From assembly GCF_018966525.1 (NCBI RefSeq), contig NZ_CP076607.1, positions 3,782,001-3,846,000 of the forward strand: DNA of 64,000 nt, written 5' to 3'. A model generated the notes under the pieces. The model saw nothing but the letters and a program-made list of their open reading frames with translations, had not been told where the DNA came from and ran no database searches. The position numbers were made by a program, and so were the translations under genes. This document shows, one piece after another, positions 16,836 to 25,858 of this stretch. The stretch comes from Paenibacillus sophorae (lineage in GTDB: Bacteria > Bacillota > Bacilli > Paenibacillales > Paenibacillaceae). The stretch's first letter is position 1, and each line of letters opens with the position of its first letter.

Positions 16836-16982
16836 ATGGAAAAAGAGCAGATTGTAAAAATGCTTGAAACTGTTTTGGATTCGAAACTTAAACCTATTAA
16901 GGATGATATAAGTGACATTAAGCAAGACGTCAGATATTTGATTGAGAAGCTAGATTTATTAGCCCTCCGAGCAACCAAGTGA
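16836..16982 (+). CDS. Small coiled-coil-like protein, 48 aa
   Basis: The ATG at 16836 has AAAGGAG about 10 bp upstream, making the short product more credible than the longer in-frame reading from 16608. The sequence is charged with heptad-like spacing (IVKMLETVLDSKLKPIKDDI, then SDIKQDVRYLIEKLDLLALR). Similar short helical proteins occur as accessory genes in Firmicutes. Function unknown. Confidence 0.6.
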   Translation: MEKEQIVKMLETVLDSKLKPIKDDISDIKQDVRYLIEKLDLLALRATK

Positions 16983-17025
16983 TACGTTAGCTATGCTGAG
17001 CTGGAAATCAATTGTATAAAGACAT

Positions 17026-17070
17026 AATAAAAAGCCAAAAAGACTCGCTTCTGCGGGTCTTTATTGGTTT
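17026..17070 (+). terminator. Intrinsic terminator
   Basis: AGCCAAAAAGACTCGC pairs with GCGGGTCTTTATTGGTTTTT (imperfect stem, T-rich end), about 45 bp after the stop at 16982. Confidence 0.75.
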
Positions 17071-17149
17071 TTATCAATCAAATTTCTCCGTATCCACTTT
17101 TAGTCTAACAGCACGCGACCATTCGCGCTCCGGCTTCACCAGCACTTCA

Positions 17150-17443
17150 TTATATTTTTCTCTGAACAAAATCCTCGCCTTCGCTATAAACTTCAACCAT
17201 CATCAATGCGCCCATCCGAAACCCGTGGACAAAAGAGGCTGCTGAATAGATGGATGTGGATTCGCCCAATAGATCAACCAATTTTTCTAAAGAATCGAAC
17301 TCATCTGCTGAGAGTCGCTCTTTATAAGCCTCCATTGCGTTTGAAATTTTTCGGGTCAGCAAAAGATATTCAGGATTATTGGGATGAATGCATTCGTCAG
17401 GGCGTAAATTCCCATAAAATAAGCCTTCCAAGATATTGCTCAT
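17150..17443 (-). CDS. DUF6809 family protein, 97 aa
   Basis: The start MSNILEGLFYGNLRPDE with the following tyrosine/Asn-Pro segment, the ERLSADEFDSLEKLVDL core and the FVHGFRMGALMMVEVY ending are typical of DUF6809, small Bacillales proteins of unknown function. It is cytoplasmic and mostly helical. The ATG at 17443 has GAGGGAG nearby. No functional partner is evident. Confidence 0.75.
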   Translation of the reverse strand: MSNILEGLFYGNLRPDECIHPNNPEYLLLTRKISNAMEAYKERLSADEFDSLEKLVDLLGESTSIYSAASFVHGFRMGALMMVEVYSEGEDFVQRKI

Positions 17444-17636
17444 TTTCTCCCTCCATACTTGGATACTTAGTGATAGATTTTACGAGCAAAAACAGGTCTG
17501 TCACTCTCTCCGTTTTATGATATATCATCAGGCCAGCAGGCATTGAAATATAGCGATAAAATCGCTAGAAGCTTCGTATCTCACGTTATGCCATTGGATA
17601 TACCGGAACTATAATCGGAAGTTCGCTTCCAAAATA

Positions 17637-17672
17637 AAAAAACAACCCCGTATTAATGAAGTTGCTCCTTAT
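17637..17672 (-). terminator. Weak terminator-like hairpin
   Basis: AGCAAC and GTTGTT form a 6-bp stem (one wobble), followed on the - strand by a T run. It lies about 65 bp beyond the SDR pseudogene. Confidence 0.4.
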
Positions 17673-17735
17673 AATTAATGCTATGACAGCCGGAATTACA
17701 AGCCCGAATTACCCTTTCGCACAACATCACCAGCA

Positions 17736-18439
17736 TCAGTAGAGTAGGCCAGTTCTTTCTACGACTCCAGTTCTGGCCAACCTAGACAGCAGCGATTCTC
17801 TGATAGCACGGTAAGAATCGGCTACCCAAGGCCATACGCAGCAAGCCGTTGTCCTGGCCACGCAGCGGATGATTTCCCGCGCCATCTTTCGGGGATCGCC
17901 GGTTGCCATGTTCGACCCGCCGCTTTTCATCGCCCTAATGAACTGTCCAACCGGATGATCTTGGTAAGGTTCCATTGCTTGCCCAAATACGGCGTTGCCC
18001 ACGAAGAACTCCGTACGGATTCCACCGGGTTCAACCAATGTAAGCTTGATATTAAACGAGGCCACTTCTTTCGCTAAGCCTTCGAAAGCTCCTTCAACCG
18101 CCCATTTTGACGCGCTGTACAAGCCGATGCTCGGATTCGAGGTGTGACCCGCCATACTTGAGAGCTGCACAATATGCCCATGTCCTTGGGTTATGAGAAA
18201 AGGCATGGCGGCACGGGCAACCCGTAATGATCCCAGCACATTGGTTTCGAACAGATGCACAATTTGCTCATCGCTTGCTTCTCCCACCGCCCCGTACAGA
18301 CCATTGCAAATCATCAAGGACCCCTGTTTGCGTACAGTAGCGGCTACCCTACCCTGTCACCCTGTTCCAGGAGTTGCTCCATCAATGGATAAGCCAATCC
18401 GCCCGATGCTCCGGTAATCAACCATGTTTTCAGTATCAC
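17736..18439 (-). pseudogene. Short-chain dehydrogenase/reductase, internally deleted
   Basis: From GTG 18439 the reading is ILKTWLITGASGGLAYPLMEQ, the SDR glycine-rich cofactor motif, then LLEQGDRVG and a TAG. A second frame reopens at about 18317 with GAVGEASDEQIVHLFETNV. The catalytic part is intact: HIVQLSSMAG (Ser), GLYSASKWA (Tyr-x-x-x-Lys), LVEPGGIRTEF. Roughly 50 residues between the cofactor motif and the NAG region are missing and the frames do not join, so the enzyme is probably non-functional. An MmyB-like regulator lies just upstream, a common pairing with SDR genes. Confidence 0.82.
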
Positions 18440-18480
18440 GCACAATTAATGCCCGGGCCGTACAGTCGGTCAGCTCCCTA

Positions 18481-19305
18481 TTACAACTTCAAAAGCTTCT
18501 CTTCCGTTCCGGTACCCGGAACTGGCGTGTATATGCACCAATGCAAATCCGGGTTGCCGTCAATCATGGCGGCGTAATGAATCTGGAATTCCAAGTTTCC
18601 CGTCTCTGCGAAATGGAATACGGCTCGATTGACCTTTTTCTGCCGGATCTCATGCTTCTCCCATAAAGATTTGAATTCCGCACTTTCCCGGCACAGCCGA
18701 TCGACCCTGTCGCGATACTCGGATTGATCTGGGTGCCGGTCGCATATCCCGCGAAAGACAGCGACACTATAGGAGGCAAAAGCGTCCCAATTGACCATAC
18801 GCTCCCTGTATTTAAGATCCGAGAACATGATGTTCATAATGTACCGGTCGTCCGCAGGCCAAGAGGCGAAATCGGAGATGACAATCTCCGCCGCCCTGTT
18901 CCATGCCAATACATCCGACTTCTCATTGGTAATAAACGAAGGATACTTTAACTGCTCCACGATTGCATATAAAGATCTGCTGTCTACGGCCTCGGCTATT
19001 TCATCGGCTTGCCATGTGTTCATTTCCGATAAGGCATACAAATGCAGTTGTTCGTCTTTATCCAGGTGCAAGGCTTCTCCAATTTTTTGAAGCACTTCCT
19101 GAGAAGGATTAACGTCGCGGCCCTGTTCCAGCCAGGTATAATACGTCACGCTCACATTAGCCAGATAAGCCACTTCTTCCCTGCGGAGACCCGGCGTTCT
19201 TCTGCGTCCGAAGCTATGCGTAATTCCCGCTTTCGAGGGTTGAAGGCGTTCTCTGTGGGATTTGATGAAATGACCAAGCGCTCTGGATGATTGGTTCGTG
19301 TTCAT
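18481..19305 (-). CDS. XRE/MmyB-like transcriptional regulator
   Basis: 274 residues. The N-terminal XRE helix-turn-helix (about 10-80) reads GRRRTPGLRREEVAYLANVS then TYYTWLEQGRDVNPSQEVL. The C-terminal half (about 100-270) matches the MmyB-like ligand-binding domain: VLAWNRAAEIVISDFASWP, MNIMFSDLKYRERMVNWD and the closing GNPDLHWCIYTPVPGTGTEE. The usual target is an adjacent oxidoreductase; here the downstream SDR is a pseudogene, so the regulator may be an orphan. The ligand may be a fatty acid or small hydrophobic molecule, by family analogy only. Confidence 0.9.
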   Translation of the reverse strand: MNTNQSSRALGHFIKSHRERLQPSKAGITHSFGRRRTPGLRREEVAYLANVSVTYYTWLEQGRDVNPSQEVLQKIGEALHLDKDEQLHLYALSEMNTWQADEIAEAVDSRSLYAIVEQLKYPSFITNEKSDVLAWNRAAEIVISDFASWPADDRYIMNIMFSDLKYRERMVNWDAFASYSVAVFRGICDRHPDQSEYRDRVDRLCRESAEFKSLWEKHEIRQKKVNRAVFHFAETGNLEFQIHYAAMIDGNPDLHWCIYTPVPGTGTEEKLLKL

Positions 19306-19359
19306 ACGTTTTCCCTTCCTTTCTGTTATCCCTTCCCTTCTCTAGTATTATACTATTTC

Positions 19360-20247
19360 TCACCGTCCAGTCCGCATCGGATTTCTGCTCTCACAAGGCA
19401 CCTTGGTCTGGCACAGACCGCAGCCGGCTCCCCATTTGGCATCGCCGCCACTTGCTACTGCCCAGTCTCGGGAAGCTTGCCCGTACACAAATTTCATGCA
19501 GCCGATTTTGTCATGACCCTCTTTGCTGATGGCCTGCACCGGGCAGCGGGTGATGCAGACGCCGCAAATCCCTTTGCTGTGGAGCAGGCAATTCCCCGCA
19601 TGGCTTGCTGCTGTTCTGGCATCCGGGGCCGCCTGCAGGTCGGTCACAACGGAGAACAAGCGGATTGCAATCCCCTTTTCTGTGATAAAGCCGTCATTGA
19701 TACTGAAACTGCCCAGGCCCGCAGCATAAGCGACATGGCGTTCCGACCAATTGGACACTGGCCCCGAAGCCGTGCCCTGAATGCTGTACCAATCGGTGTC
19801 CAGCGGGACGACCGCCCGGTAGCCGAGACTGCTCAAATAAGCAGCTAAATGTCCGCGAATCGCATTCACAAAATACTCATCCCCGAATGTCCGGAGCAAC
19901 GCCCACTCCCGCGAAGCTCCGGACTTCTGCGCCCGGTTGGCCCGGCGGATGACTTCGCTGATGGGCAGCACCACGCTGATCACCGAGCCTCCCCTATAGC
20001 TGCCGGGGCCAAATGACCGCTCAAAGACTTCCCGCGGCGTAGCATGGTCAGGGCCGATAAGCGTCTTATATTCCTCAAACAAGGGATCATCCGCTGCTGC
20101 GAATTGAACAATCGGCTCCTCGTAGTAAGGGGCCTGCAGTTCTTCAGAGAAGTTCCCTTTGTTCTCCCGCACATAAGTCTTTAATTCCTCTACGATTAAT
20201 TGCTTAATACGGCCCCCAGCCTCTTTCGTATCCTTTTCCATTTTCAT
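19360..20247 (-). CDS. QueG-like double 4Fe-4S oxidoreductase
   Basis: The start is ATG 20247, preceded by GGGAGAGG; the frame extends to 20358 but through the operator. The C-terminal ferredoxin-like part has CGVCITRCPVQAISKEGHDK and later a CGLCQTKVPCE cluster, giving ligands for two 4Fe-4S centres, as in epoxyqueuosine-reductase/reductive-dehalogenase-like proteins. The central part has GLGSFSINDGFITEKG and IRLFSVVTDL, similar to QueG-type corrinoid-binding regions. It is not housekeeping queG, which lacks a dedicated MarR partner. The 22-bp palindrome at 20295 suggests control by the adjacent MarR regulator. Substrate unknown. Confidence 0.8.
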   Translation of the reverse strand: MKMEKDTKEAGGRIKQLIVEELKTYVRENKGNFSEELQAPYYEEPIVQFAAADDPLFEEYKTLIGPDHATPREVFERSFGPGSYRGGSVISVVLPISEVIRRANRAQKSGASREWALLRTFGDEYFVNAIRGHLAAYLSSLGYRAVVPLDTDWYSIQGTASGPVSNWSERHVAYAAGLGSFSINDGFITEKGIAIRLFSVVTDLQAAPDARTAASHAGNCLLHSKGICGVCITRCPVQAISKEGHDKIGCMKFVYGQASRDWAVASGGDAKWGAGCGLCQTKVPCESRNPMRTGR

Positions 20248-20294
20248 ATCCTCTCCCTCAAGAGCATGTCTCGCTACAGCAGTAGTCCTGTCCA

Positions 20295-20316
20295 TATTCG
20301 TGTATATACACGAATA
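20295..20316. promoter_or_regulatory. 22-bp perfect palindrome, probable MarR operator
   Basis: TATTCGTGTATATACACGAATA is a full palindrome upstream of the Fe-S oxidoreductase start at 20247. A related half-degenerate copy precedes the marR gene (20857-20878). Confidence 0.8.
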
Positions 20317-20389
20317 GAACGTATATCGATCTGTAAGAAAGTATAAACAGCATTGCATTGGGTACGACCCTACAGATAATCGGAGCGCT

Positions 20390-20830
20390 TTACGGCATAA
20401 GAGTCTCCACTTTGGATAACAGAACAGTTAGTGCTGCCAAATCCTCTTTACCCAGCGATTGCTCCACAAAACCTTGCGCTTCATCCCACAACTGTCCCGC
20501 AGCCGCATGTACGGCTTTCCCACTCTCTGTCAAAGTCAATTGGCGGCTCCGGCTTCCCTTGGCTGCTGTATCCTCAACATAACCTTGTTGCTCCATGGCT
20601 TTCAGATTGCGCACAAGTGTTGTCCGGTCGAGCCGCATCACCAATGCCACATCGCTTACACTTGCCGGTCCCAGCCGGTCAATGTGCCGCAGAAGTGAAA
20701 ATTGGCTATTATTCAGCCCACTAGGTGCAAGATACCGATCATACAGCTCCGTGATAACCAGCGAAGCCCGGCGTAAATTGATGCAGTTGCAGACTGACGA
20801 TGCTTTGTTCTCTGATGACGTGTTGTTCAT
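20390..20830 (-). CDS. MarR family transcriptional regulator
   Basis: 146 residues with a complete winged helix: GPASVSDVALVMRLDRTTLV, RNLKAMEQQGYVED, then KGSRSRQLTLTESGKAV. The N-terminus has paired Cys-containing sequence (SSVCNCINLRRAS). The gene lies upstream of the Fe-S oxidoreductase in the same direction, and matching palindromes precede both genes, so autoregulation plus control of the oxidoreductase is likely. The Cys pair near the N-terminus could sense redox, by analogy with MarR/DUF24-like and OhrR proteins; this is speculative. Confidence 0.9.
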   Translation of the reverse strand: MNNTSSENKASSVCNCINLRRASLVITELYDRYLAPSGLNNSQFSLLRHIDRLGPASVSDVALVMRLDRTTLVRNLKAMEQQGYVEDTAAKGSRSRQLTLTESGKAVHAAAGQLWDEAQGFVEQSLGKEDLAALTVLLSKVETLMP

Positions 20831-20856
20831 GATGGTCGGACAGCTCTCCTTTTGCC

Positions 20857-20878
20857 TTATCGTGTATCTACACTATTT
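20857..20878. promoter_or_regulatory. Second copy of the MarR operator
   Basis: TTATCGTGTATCTACACTATTT keeps the CGTGTAT-x-TACAC core of the palindrome at 20295 and lies 27 bp upstream of the marR start. Confidence 0.7.
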
Positions 20879-20999
20879 CAAATTTCATGATTACTTGTCA
20901 ACCCTCTTTCTCACACACCCCATGGGTGTCCACCGTAAAATGACCGGCAAAAAGGCCAACCAGTAACTCTCCGGCTGACCTAATATTACGCGGGGATCA

Positions 21000-21425
21000 T
21001 CATTTCTTTAAGTTATTGAACCCGCGCTGAATGAAACTCGTAAACAGTGCTTTTTCCTCCGGCGAAAAATCAGCCAATAGCCTTTTATTGAAGTCTTTAA
21101 CCGTCTGAATTACTTCTTTCTCCAACTTTTTTGATTTTTCCGTTAGAAATAATTGAATTTCCCGTTTGTCATTTTTATTTTGACTTCGCAGGATTAAGCC
21201 TTTTTTCTCCATTCTCTTTAAGACTCCGGATGCTGTTGAGACCTTTACATCCAATACCTCTTGAATCCTCGATAATGCAATCCCTTCTTCTTCCCACACG
21301 ATGGACAAAACCGCCCACTGACTTAACGTAATATCAAATTGACTCAATAGCTCTTTTTCCAGCTGGTTCGAACCAATATGTGCGAGTCTATTTAGCAAAA
21401 ATCCATGGCTTTTAAATAAGTTCAT
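21000..21425 (-). CDS. MarR family transcriptional regulator
   Basis: 141 residues. The recognition region is ALSRIQEVLDVKVSTASGVL, KRMEKKGLILR, and the wing has QNKNDKREIQLFLTEKSKKL. It sits just downstream of a broken alpha/beta hydrolase on the same strand (4 bp gap), so it may once have regulated that gene. Its effector is unknown. The base composition is more AT-rich than the MarR gene at 20390, consistent with a separate origin. Confidence 0.88.
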   Translation of the reverse strand: MNLFKSHGFLLNRLAHIGSNQLEKELLSQFDITLSQWAVLSIVWEEEGIALSRIQEVLDVKVSTASGVLKRMEKKGLILRSQNKNDKREIQLFLTEKSKKLEKEVIQTVKDFNKRLLADFSPEEKALFTSFIQRGFNNLKK

Positions 21426-21428
21426 CCA

Positions 21429-22420
21429 TTAAGCATCCTTATATTTGAGTAGTTGTTCCTCTGTCCAATCAAAAATGATTTGATGTGCATAGGAATGATT
21501 TCCTTCTTGACAATGTTCTTGCGCACCAAATGAAGTATCAAAGATATGAATATCATATGGGCCTGCTACATTTTCTTTTAAATAAGTTAACTGATCGACT
21601 GAAGCAAAATGATCATTGGTTCCCACTAACAATAGAGTTGGGCAATCAATGAGGTTCTAAATACCTTTGACTGTGAATTTTTTTATTTTATCCGGCATAT
21701 CCGATAATTCTTTGCATCCGAAGACCCATAGTCCATTTTGAATCAGCCAGCGTGTATTCGCATCCAGCTTTGAGACATCAAATTTTATAGCAGCGGAGTT
21801 GGATTCGACCTTTTTAATTATTGGATTTTTTTGAGTAATCGATTCCCACGCATCGGTAAAAACATCAAAAAGGATGCAAGCATCTATTCTTTTTTCAAAC
21901 GCAGCAGCTCTTGCCGCATAATAACCGCCTAAACTCATGCCTAATAAAGCCACAAATTTATTGGTGTCTATTTCCGTATGGTCTTCCAAATAATCAAGAG
22001 CAGCACTTACCGGCTTTTCAAAATCAAATCTGGCAACCGTTTTTTGAATTCGTAAAGCCTCTCCTTGACCGGGACCATCAAAAATCAAAACATTGAACCC
22101 TCTCTTCAGTGCAGCGGCACCGCCAGCGAAGTATAGTTCTTCAACTGTTGAATCATATCCACCTATAAAAATAAGGGTTGGCGCATCTTTATCGACTGTA
22201 AATAAATAGCTGCTTAGATACCCGTCTTCAAAAGGAATATCGATTTGCGCACAATTTTCACTCATTAGCTGTATTGCTTGTCTAAACGCTTCTACACTTT
22301 TCTTATAACATTCCAACCGGATCGGCTCGTCATTCTTCAAAAAGAACTCGGCTGTACGATAATAATTACTCGCTCTAAGAAAAGCTTCCTTCTGTAATAC
22401 TATTTACAACTACTTGCACC
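21429..22420 (-). pseudogene. Alpha/beta hydrolase (DUF1100/FrsA-like) with nonsense codons
   Basis: The main frame (22340-21657) has FIGGYDSTVEELYF, the nucleophile elbow LLGMSLGGYYAA and a middle domain. It stops with TAG after KFTVKGI; the same frame then continues directly with NLIDCPTLLLVGTNDHFASV and a His-bearing end (EEGNHS-like region), to 21429. So a single in-frame nonsense codon removes the acid and His of the triad. Upstream of 22340 the same frame keeps family-like sequence (FLRASNYYRTAEFFLKNDEP) back to stops near 22410, so the N-terminus is also damaged. Readthrough cannot be excluded, but decay is the simpler reading. Confidence 0.82.
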
Positions 22421-22482
22421 TCTCCAAGCTCTGCACCTTGAATAATATAGCGTGCTATCTATTCTACGTCAAATGGTATCGC

Positions 22483-22521
22483 AAAAATAAAAGCCCCCGC
22501 AGCCTTAAGCCGCAAGAGCTT
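22483..22521 (-). terminator. Intrinsic terminator after alpha/beta hydrolase
   Basis: AAGC-CGGC and GCTGCGG-GCTT arms pair, and on the - strand they are followed by a T-rich end. It lies about 25 bp past the stop at 22547. Confidence 0.65.
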
Positions 22522-22546
22522 CACTAAAAATTGACGCTTGACAGTT

Positions 22547-23419
22547 CTATTTGAGAAATTCCGAGATCCGCCGACTGAATGCTTCCGCATACTGGAACAG
22601 GAAACCATGACCGGAATCCGGGTAAAGGGCTAGCTCAGCGTTCGGGATCTGTTGAAACAATAAATAGGAATTGAAGGTCGGAATCATAATATCGTTTTTA
22701 CCATTGGCTACAAGAACAGGCTGCTTCAAGTCCACCAGACGTTCAAATGCGGACTGGGTGCCCCATGCAACGATGGCATGAATTTGTGCTTTAACCGACT
22801 CCGCCTTAACCAGTGGAGCCCGAGAGACCGTTCTTCTTTGTAGTCGAAGCAGGTATTCCTCTCCCGCCGCTCTGCTTGTTTCCGTAGAGTCAAAGAACAA
22901 GAAGAGGAAATCCTCCGGTTCATTGACCGGCTTGAACGCTACTTTGAAAACTTCGGCTTCCCCTTTTTGAGCCCCTTCCGCCGCTCCGGAGCCAGTACCT
23001 GCGAGAATCAGCCGGCGAACCAAATCCGGACGCTCAACCGTCACCTGCTGTGCAACATAGCCGCCCATCGAGAAACCGAGCAGATCCACTTGCGTTAGAC
23101 CAAGCGCTTCGATGAAAGCAATGGCATACTCGGCCATTCCTTCAATGGTATCGGGTGCTTCACCGGACGATAGACCAACACCGGCATTATCAAACATAAT
23201 AATGGTTCTATCTTGTGCCAATCGATTTATTAATGCAGGGTCCCAATCATCAAGCGTGCCTCTGAAACGTTGAACCATGACGAGCGGTACCACCGACTTG
23301 GCGCCAAATGTTCGGAATGCGAACGTTACACCGCCCGCTTCTACAAAAGAAGTCTCGACTGTTTCCGCAGTAAGTTGTTGGTTTTCTTCATAAGCTTGCC
23401 ATTGATTGTCACTTCTCAC
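22547..23419 (-). CDS. Alpha/beta hydrolase fold-1 enzyme
   Basis: 290 residues, cytoplasmic. The oxyanion region is VMVQRFRGTLDDWDPALI, the nucleophile elbow LLGFSMGGYVAQ (Ser), the acid VLVANGKNDIMIP, and the His PDSGHGFLFQY. This is the haloperoxidase/esterase-like group; relatives act on esters or lactones. The start is GTG 23419. It is single, with its own terminator, and divergent from the ABC permease at 23605. The TetR palindrome at 23528 lies between the two and might affect both. Confidence 0.87.
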   Translation of the reverse strand: MRSDNQWQAYEENQQLTAETVETSFVEAGGVTFAFRTFGAKSVVPLVMVQRFRGTLDDWDPALINRLAQDRTIIMFDNAGVGLSSGEAPDTIEGMAEYAIAFIEALGLTQVDLLGFSMGGYVAQQVTVERPDLVRRLILAGTGSGAAEGAQKGEAEVFKVAFKPVNEPEDFLFLFFDSTETSRAAGEEYLLRLQRRTVSRAPLVKAESVKAQIHAIVAWGTQSAFERLVDLKQPVLVANGKNDIMIPTFNSYLLFQQIPNAELALYPDSGHGFLFQYAEAFSRRISEFLK

Positions 23420-23527
23420 TCTCTACTCTATTCATCGGTTTCAATTGTCCGCTGCCGGGGAATGCTTGTTTCCGTCCTTTGGTACAGATTGACACCGCAG
23501 ATTTCACCCTTTATAATTCAAACAAAC

Positions 23528-23562
23528 GATTAAAACAAACATTTAAATCATTCGTTTTAATC
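23528..23562. promoter_or_regulatory. Inverted repeat, probable TetR operator
   Basis: GATTAAAAC (23528-23536) and GTTTTAATC (23554-23562) form a 9+9 bp inverted repeat in the promoter region of the ABC permease-TetR operon, with a further ATTTAAAT palindrome between the arms. Confidence 0.65.
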
Positions 23563-23604
23563 ACGAAGTTATACTCATACGAATTTTGAGGAGTGAAAGG
23601 CTTA

Positions 23605-24780
23605 ATGAATACAGTCAAGGAATTATTGAAAATGAAGACGACGATAATCGGCATTGCTACCGCGCTGCTCTTTCAGTTGGTCTTTTCCATCATCTGGATG
23701 ACAGGTTATGAGGGCATGTCCGACCGAATCGACGAGCTGAGCATCGCGGTCGTTAACGAGGATGCGCAAAGCGGGGCCGTTATTTCGAAGCAGTTGTCGG
23801 CGGGGCTGCCCGTCCATGTGGAGACGGCAGCGGATATGGAGTCCGCACGAGATCGGCTGGAAGACCGCCACATTCAGATGATTGTGCATATACCCGCAGG
23901 CTTTACGTCGCTTGTGGCGGGACAGGACAGTAAGGCATCCATTCAGTATGTTGTGAACGAGTCCAATCCAGCGATGATCAAGAGCATAATGACCTCCATC
24001 GCCTCCCAGGTAACAGCAGCAGCGAATAAGCAAGCAATCGCGGCGGGCGCCCATACCGTACTGTCACAGGGAATGCCGGCGGAGAAAGCAGCGGCCGTGT
24101 CGGGCGTGTTGTCCGAGCGAGTCGTTTCCGATATCCAGTCGGTGAACATCGTCAACGGGACGAACAACCAGATGGTGCCGATGATGATGGTGCTCGCCTC
24201 GTTTGTCGGGGCGATGATTATGGCTCAAAATCTGGAAATATCCATGACGGCAATCTCCGACCGCACAGGACGCTTGCAGCGGCTCGGCGCCCGCTTCGCC
24301 ATTACGATTCCGGTAGCCATCATCGTGTCGCTCGTCGGAACGTCGCTTGTCATGCTGCTAGGCGGACAGGTCGAACAAGGATTTTTGGCCTTGTGGGGCT
24401 TCCAGACACTATTCGTGCTTACGTTCATGATCGTCGCGCAGACGCTGCTTGTGCTGCTCGGCACGGCCGGCATGCTGCTGAACATTGTGCTGCTGTCCGT
24501 GCAGCTCGTGTCCTCCGGAGCGATGATGCCGCGCGAAATGCTGTCCGGCTTTTACTTCAATCTCGGTGGCGTACTCCCGGCTACTTACGCGGTGGAAGGA
24601 CTAATGAATCTGCTGTTCGGTGGCCCTGGGATCGGAAGCATTGCCACGGCACTGCTCGTCATTGCGGCGGTGATGGCGCTCGTGATGATCGGAATGACAG
24701 CCCTGCGCAGGGAACCGGCGTCTAATGAGGCTGTTGCGCCCGCAGGTCAGACTCGCTCAAATACGGTGCCAGAATCATAA
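23605..24780 (+). CDS. ABC-2/YhgE-type membrane permease
   Basis: The start is ATG 23605 with GAGGAG upstream. There is one N-terminal membrane segment (TTIIGIATALLFQLVFSIIW), a large extracytoplasmic loop of about 170 residues beginning DELSIAVVNEDAQSG, the typical YhgE/Pip-ABC2 sequence, then five to six membrane helices from MVPMMMVLASFVGAMIM to the end. It is likely an efflux or cell-envelope transporter; no ATPase gene is adjacent, which is normal for the YhgE branch. The TetR gene 110 bp downstream is the presumed regulator. Confidence 0.85.
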   Translation: MNTVKELLKMKTTIIGIATALLFQLVFSIIWMTGYEGMSDRIDELSIAVVNEDAQSGAVISKQLSAGLPVHVETAADMESARDRLEDRHIQMIVHIPAGFTSLVAGQDSKASIQYVVNESNPAMIKSIMTSIASQVTAAANKQAIAAGAHTVLSQGMPAEKAAAVSGVLSERVVSDIQSVNIVNGTNNQMVPMMMVLASFVGAMIMAQNLEISMTAISDRTGRLQRLGARFAITIPVAIIVSLVGTSLVMLLGGQVEQGFLALWGFQTLFVLTFMIVAQTLLVLLGTAGMLLNIVLLSVQLVSSGAMMPREMLSGFYFNLGGVLPATYAVEGLMNLLFGGPGIGSIATALLVIAAVMALVMIGMTALRREPASNEAVAPAGQTRSNTVPES

Positions 24781-24889
24781 TCCCGGATGATTAGATCCAG
24801 CGCTTGCCTCTGACCTTACTGGAAAACTCCCGCTTGCCCCGCTTATAATAAGAGGATGCAGACGAAGGACAAAGGGGAAATGGAAAAGC

Positions 24890-25486
24890 ATGGGCTCCGA
24901 AGAAAATGACGTTAAGCTGCGTATTTTGCAGGCCGCGAAGAAGCTGTTCGCGCGGCAGGGCTTCAACGCTACAACCGTACGACAAATATGCGAGGAGGCG
25001 GGCGCCAATGTATCGCTCGTCTCGTATTATTTTGGCGGCAAGGACAAGGTGTTCGATGCCCTGTTCACGGAATACTTTTCGCACGATATATTAGAAGGAG
25101 ATCGACTGTCCCGGATGGATGCGGTCTCGGGTCTCAAACTGCTGATACGGGAGATCACCGCTTACCGGCTGCGTGAGCCGGAAATGATCAGTCTGCTACA
25201 GCAGGAAATCATCATGCAGTCCCCCCGAATGGATAAGATACAAGAATTGACGCTGCCGATTTGGACACTGCTCCGGGATTGGCTGAAGCTGGGCCGGGAT
25301 CAGGGCGTGTTTCGTTTCCGGTCACTTGATCACACGTTCATCAGTGTACTTGGCAGCATCCTGTTTCACAACAAAACGTTTTATTTCAACCAGATTCTCG
25401 ACAATAGCGAAGAAAATCCGGATTTGCTTATGGAGGATTTGACACAGTTTATTTTTCAGGCGATCGGTTATGAGGAACAAGCATAG
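24890..25486 (+). CDS. TetR family transcriptional regulator
   Basis: 198 residues. The N-terminal helix-turn-helix reads LRILQAAKKLFARQGFNATT, VRQICEEAGANVSLVSYYFGG-KDKVFDALF, the canonical TetR signature. The C-terminal ligand-binding part is of the CerR/TetR_C type. AAAGGGG lies 12 bp before the ATG at 24890. It is co-directional with the upstream permease and probably represses it via the inverted repeat at 23528. A decayed second copy of the 5' half and upstream DNA is found at 33655-34014. Confidence 0.9.
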   Translation: MGSEENDVKLRILQAAKKLFARQGFNATTVRQICEEAGANVSLVSYYFGGKDKVFDALFTEYFSHDILEGDRLSRMDAVSGLKLLIREITAYRLREPEMISLLQQEIIMQSPRMDKIQELTLPIWTLLRDWLKLGRDQGVFRFRSLDHTFISVLGSILFHNKTFYFNQILDNSEENPDLLMEDLTQFIFQAIGYEEQA

Positions 25487-25858
25487 CATGAGGCCAGCCG
25501 GTTACCCGGGCCCAGCTATAGACACGCATTATAAGGCCGCTTTTAGGGGGATGAGTCCCGGTACTGCCGGGACCAAACCCAGGCCGATCCTCGCAGTAAG
25601 AAGATTCTTCTACTTAATGACCCAGACGCACCTCTATGCTGGACGGAAGGTAGTTGCGATGAAATCCGATTTTTTCCTAGTAACGCTTGCCACAGTTGCT
25701 CCCGCCAACAAATTCATCATATAATGCCCCCTACACCTACCCGCCCTCGCAGCGAATGGAAAATATAAAGGTCCTCTTTCCAGCAACATCGTTCAAGAAT
25801 TCCCTTTCTTCATATAATATAATTGCAACACATTGAACAAAAAAAGAAGGTGCAGTCA
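25487..25858. other. Intergenic region, no gene seen
   Basis: 372 bp. A short hairpin GTCCCGGTACTGCCGGGAC occurs at about 25556-25574 without a T run. An open frame to 25724 has no ribosome site and no recognisable sequence. A plausible promoter for the AraC gene (CATATAATATAATTG, about 25811-25825) lies at the right end. Confidence 0.4.

Noticed and set aside
25470..25724. 84-residue frame after the TetR gene
   Set aside because: It overlaps the TetR 3' end, has no ribosome site and no recognisable sequence.
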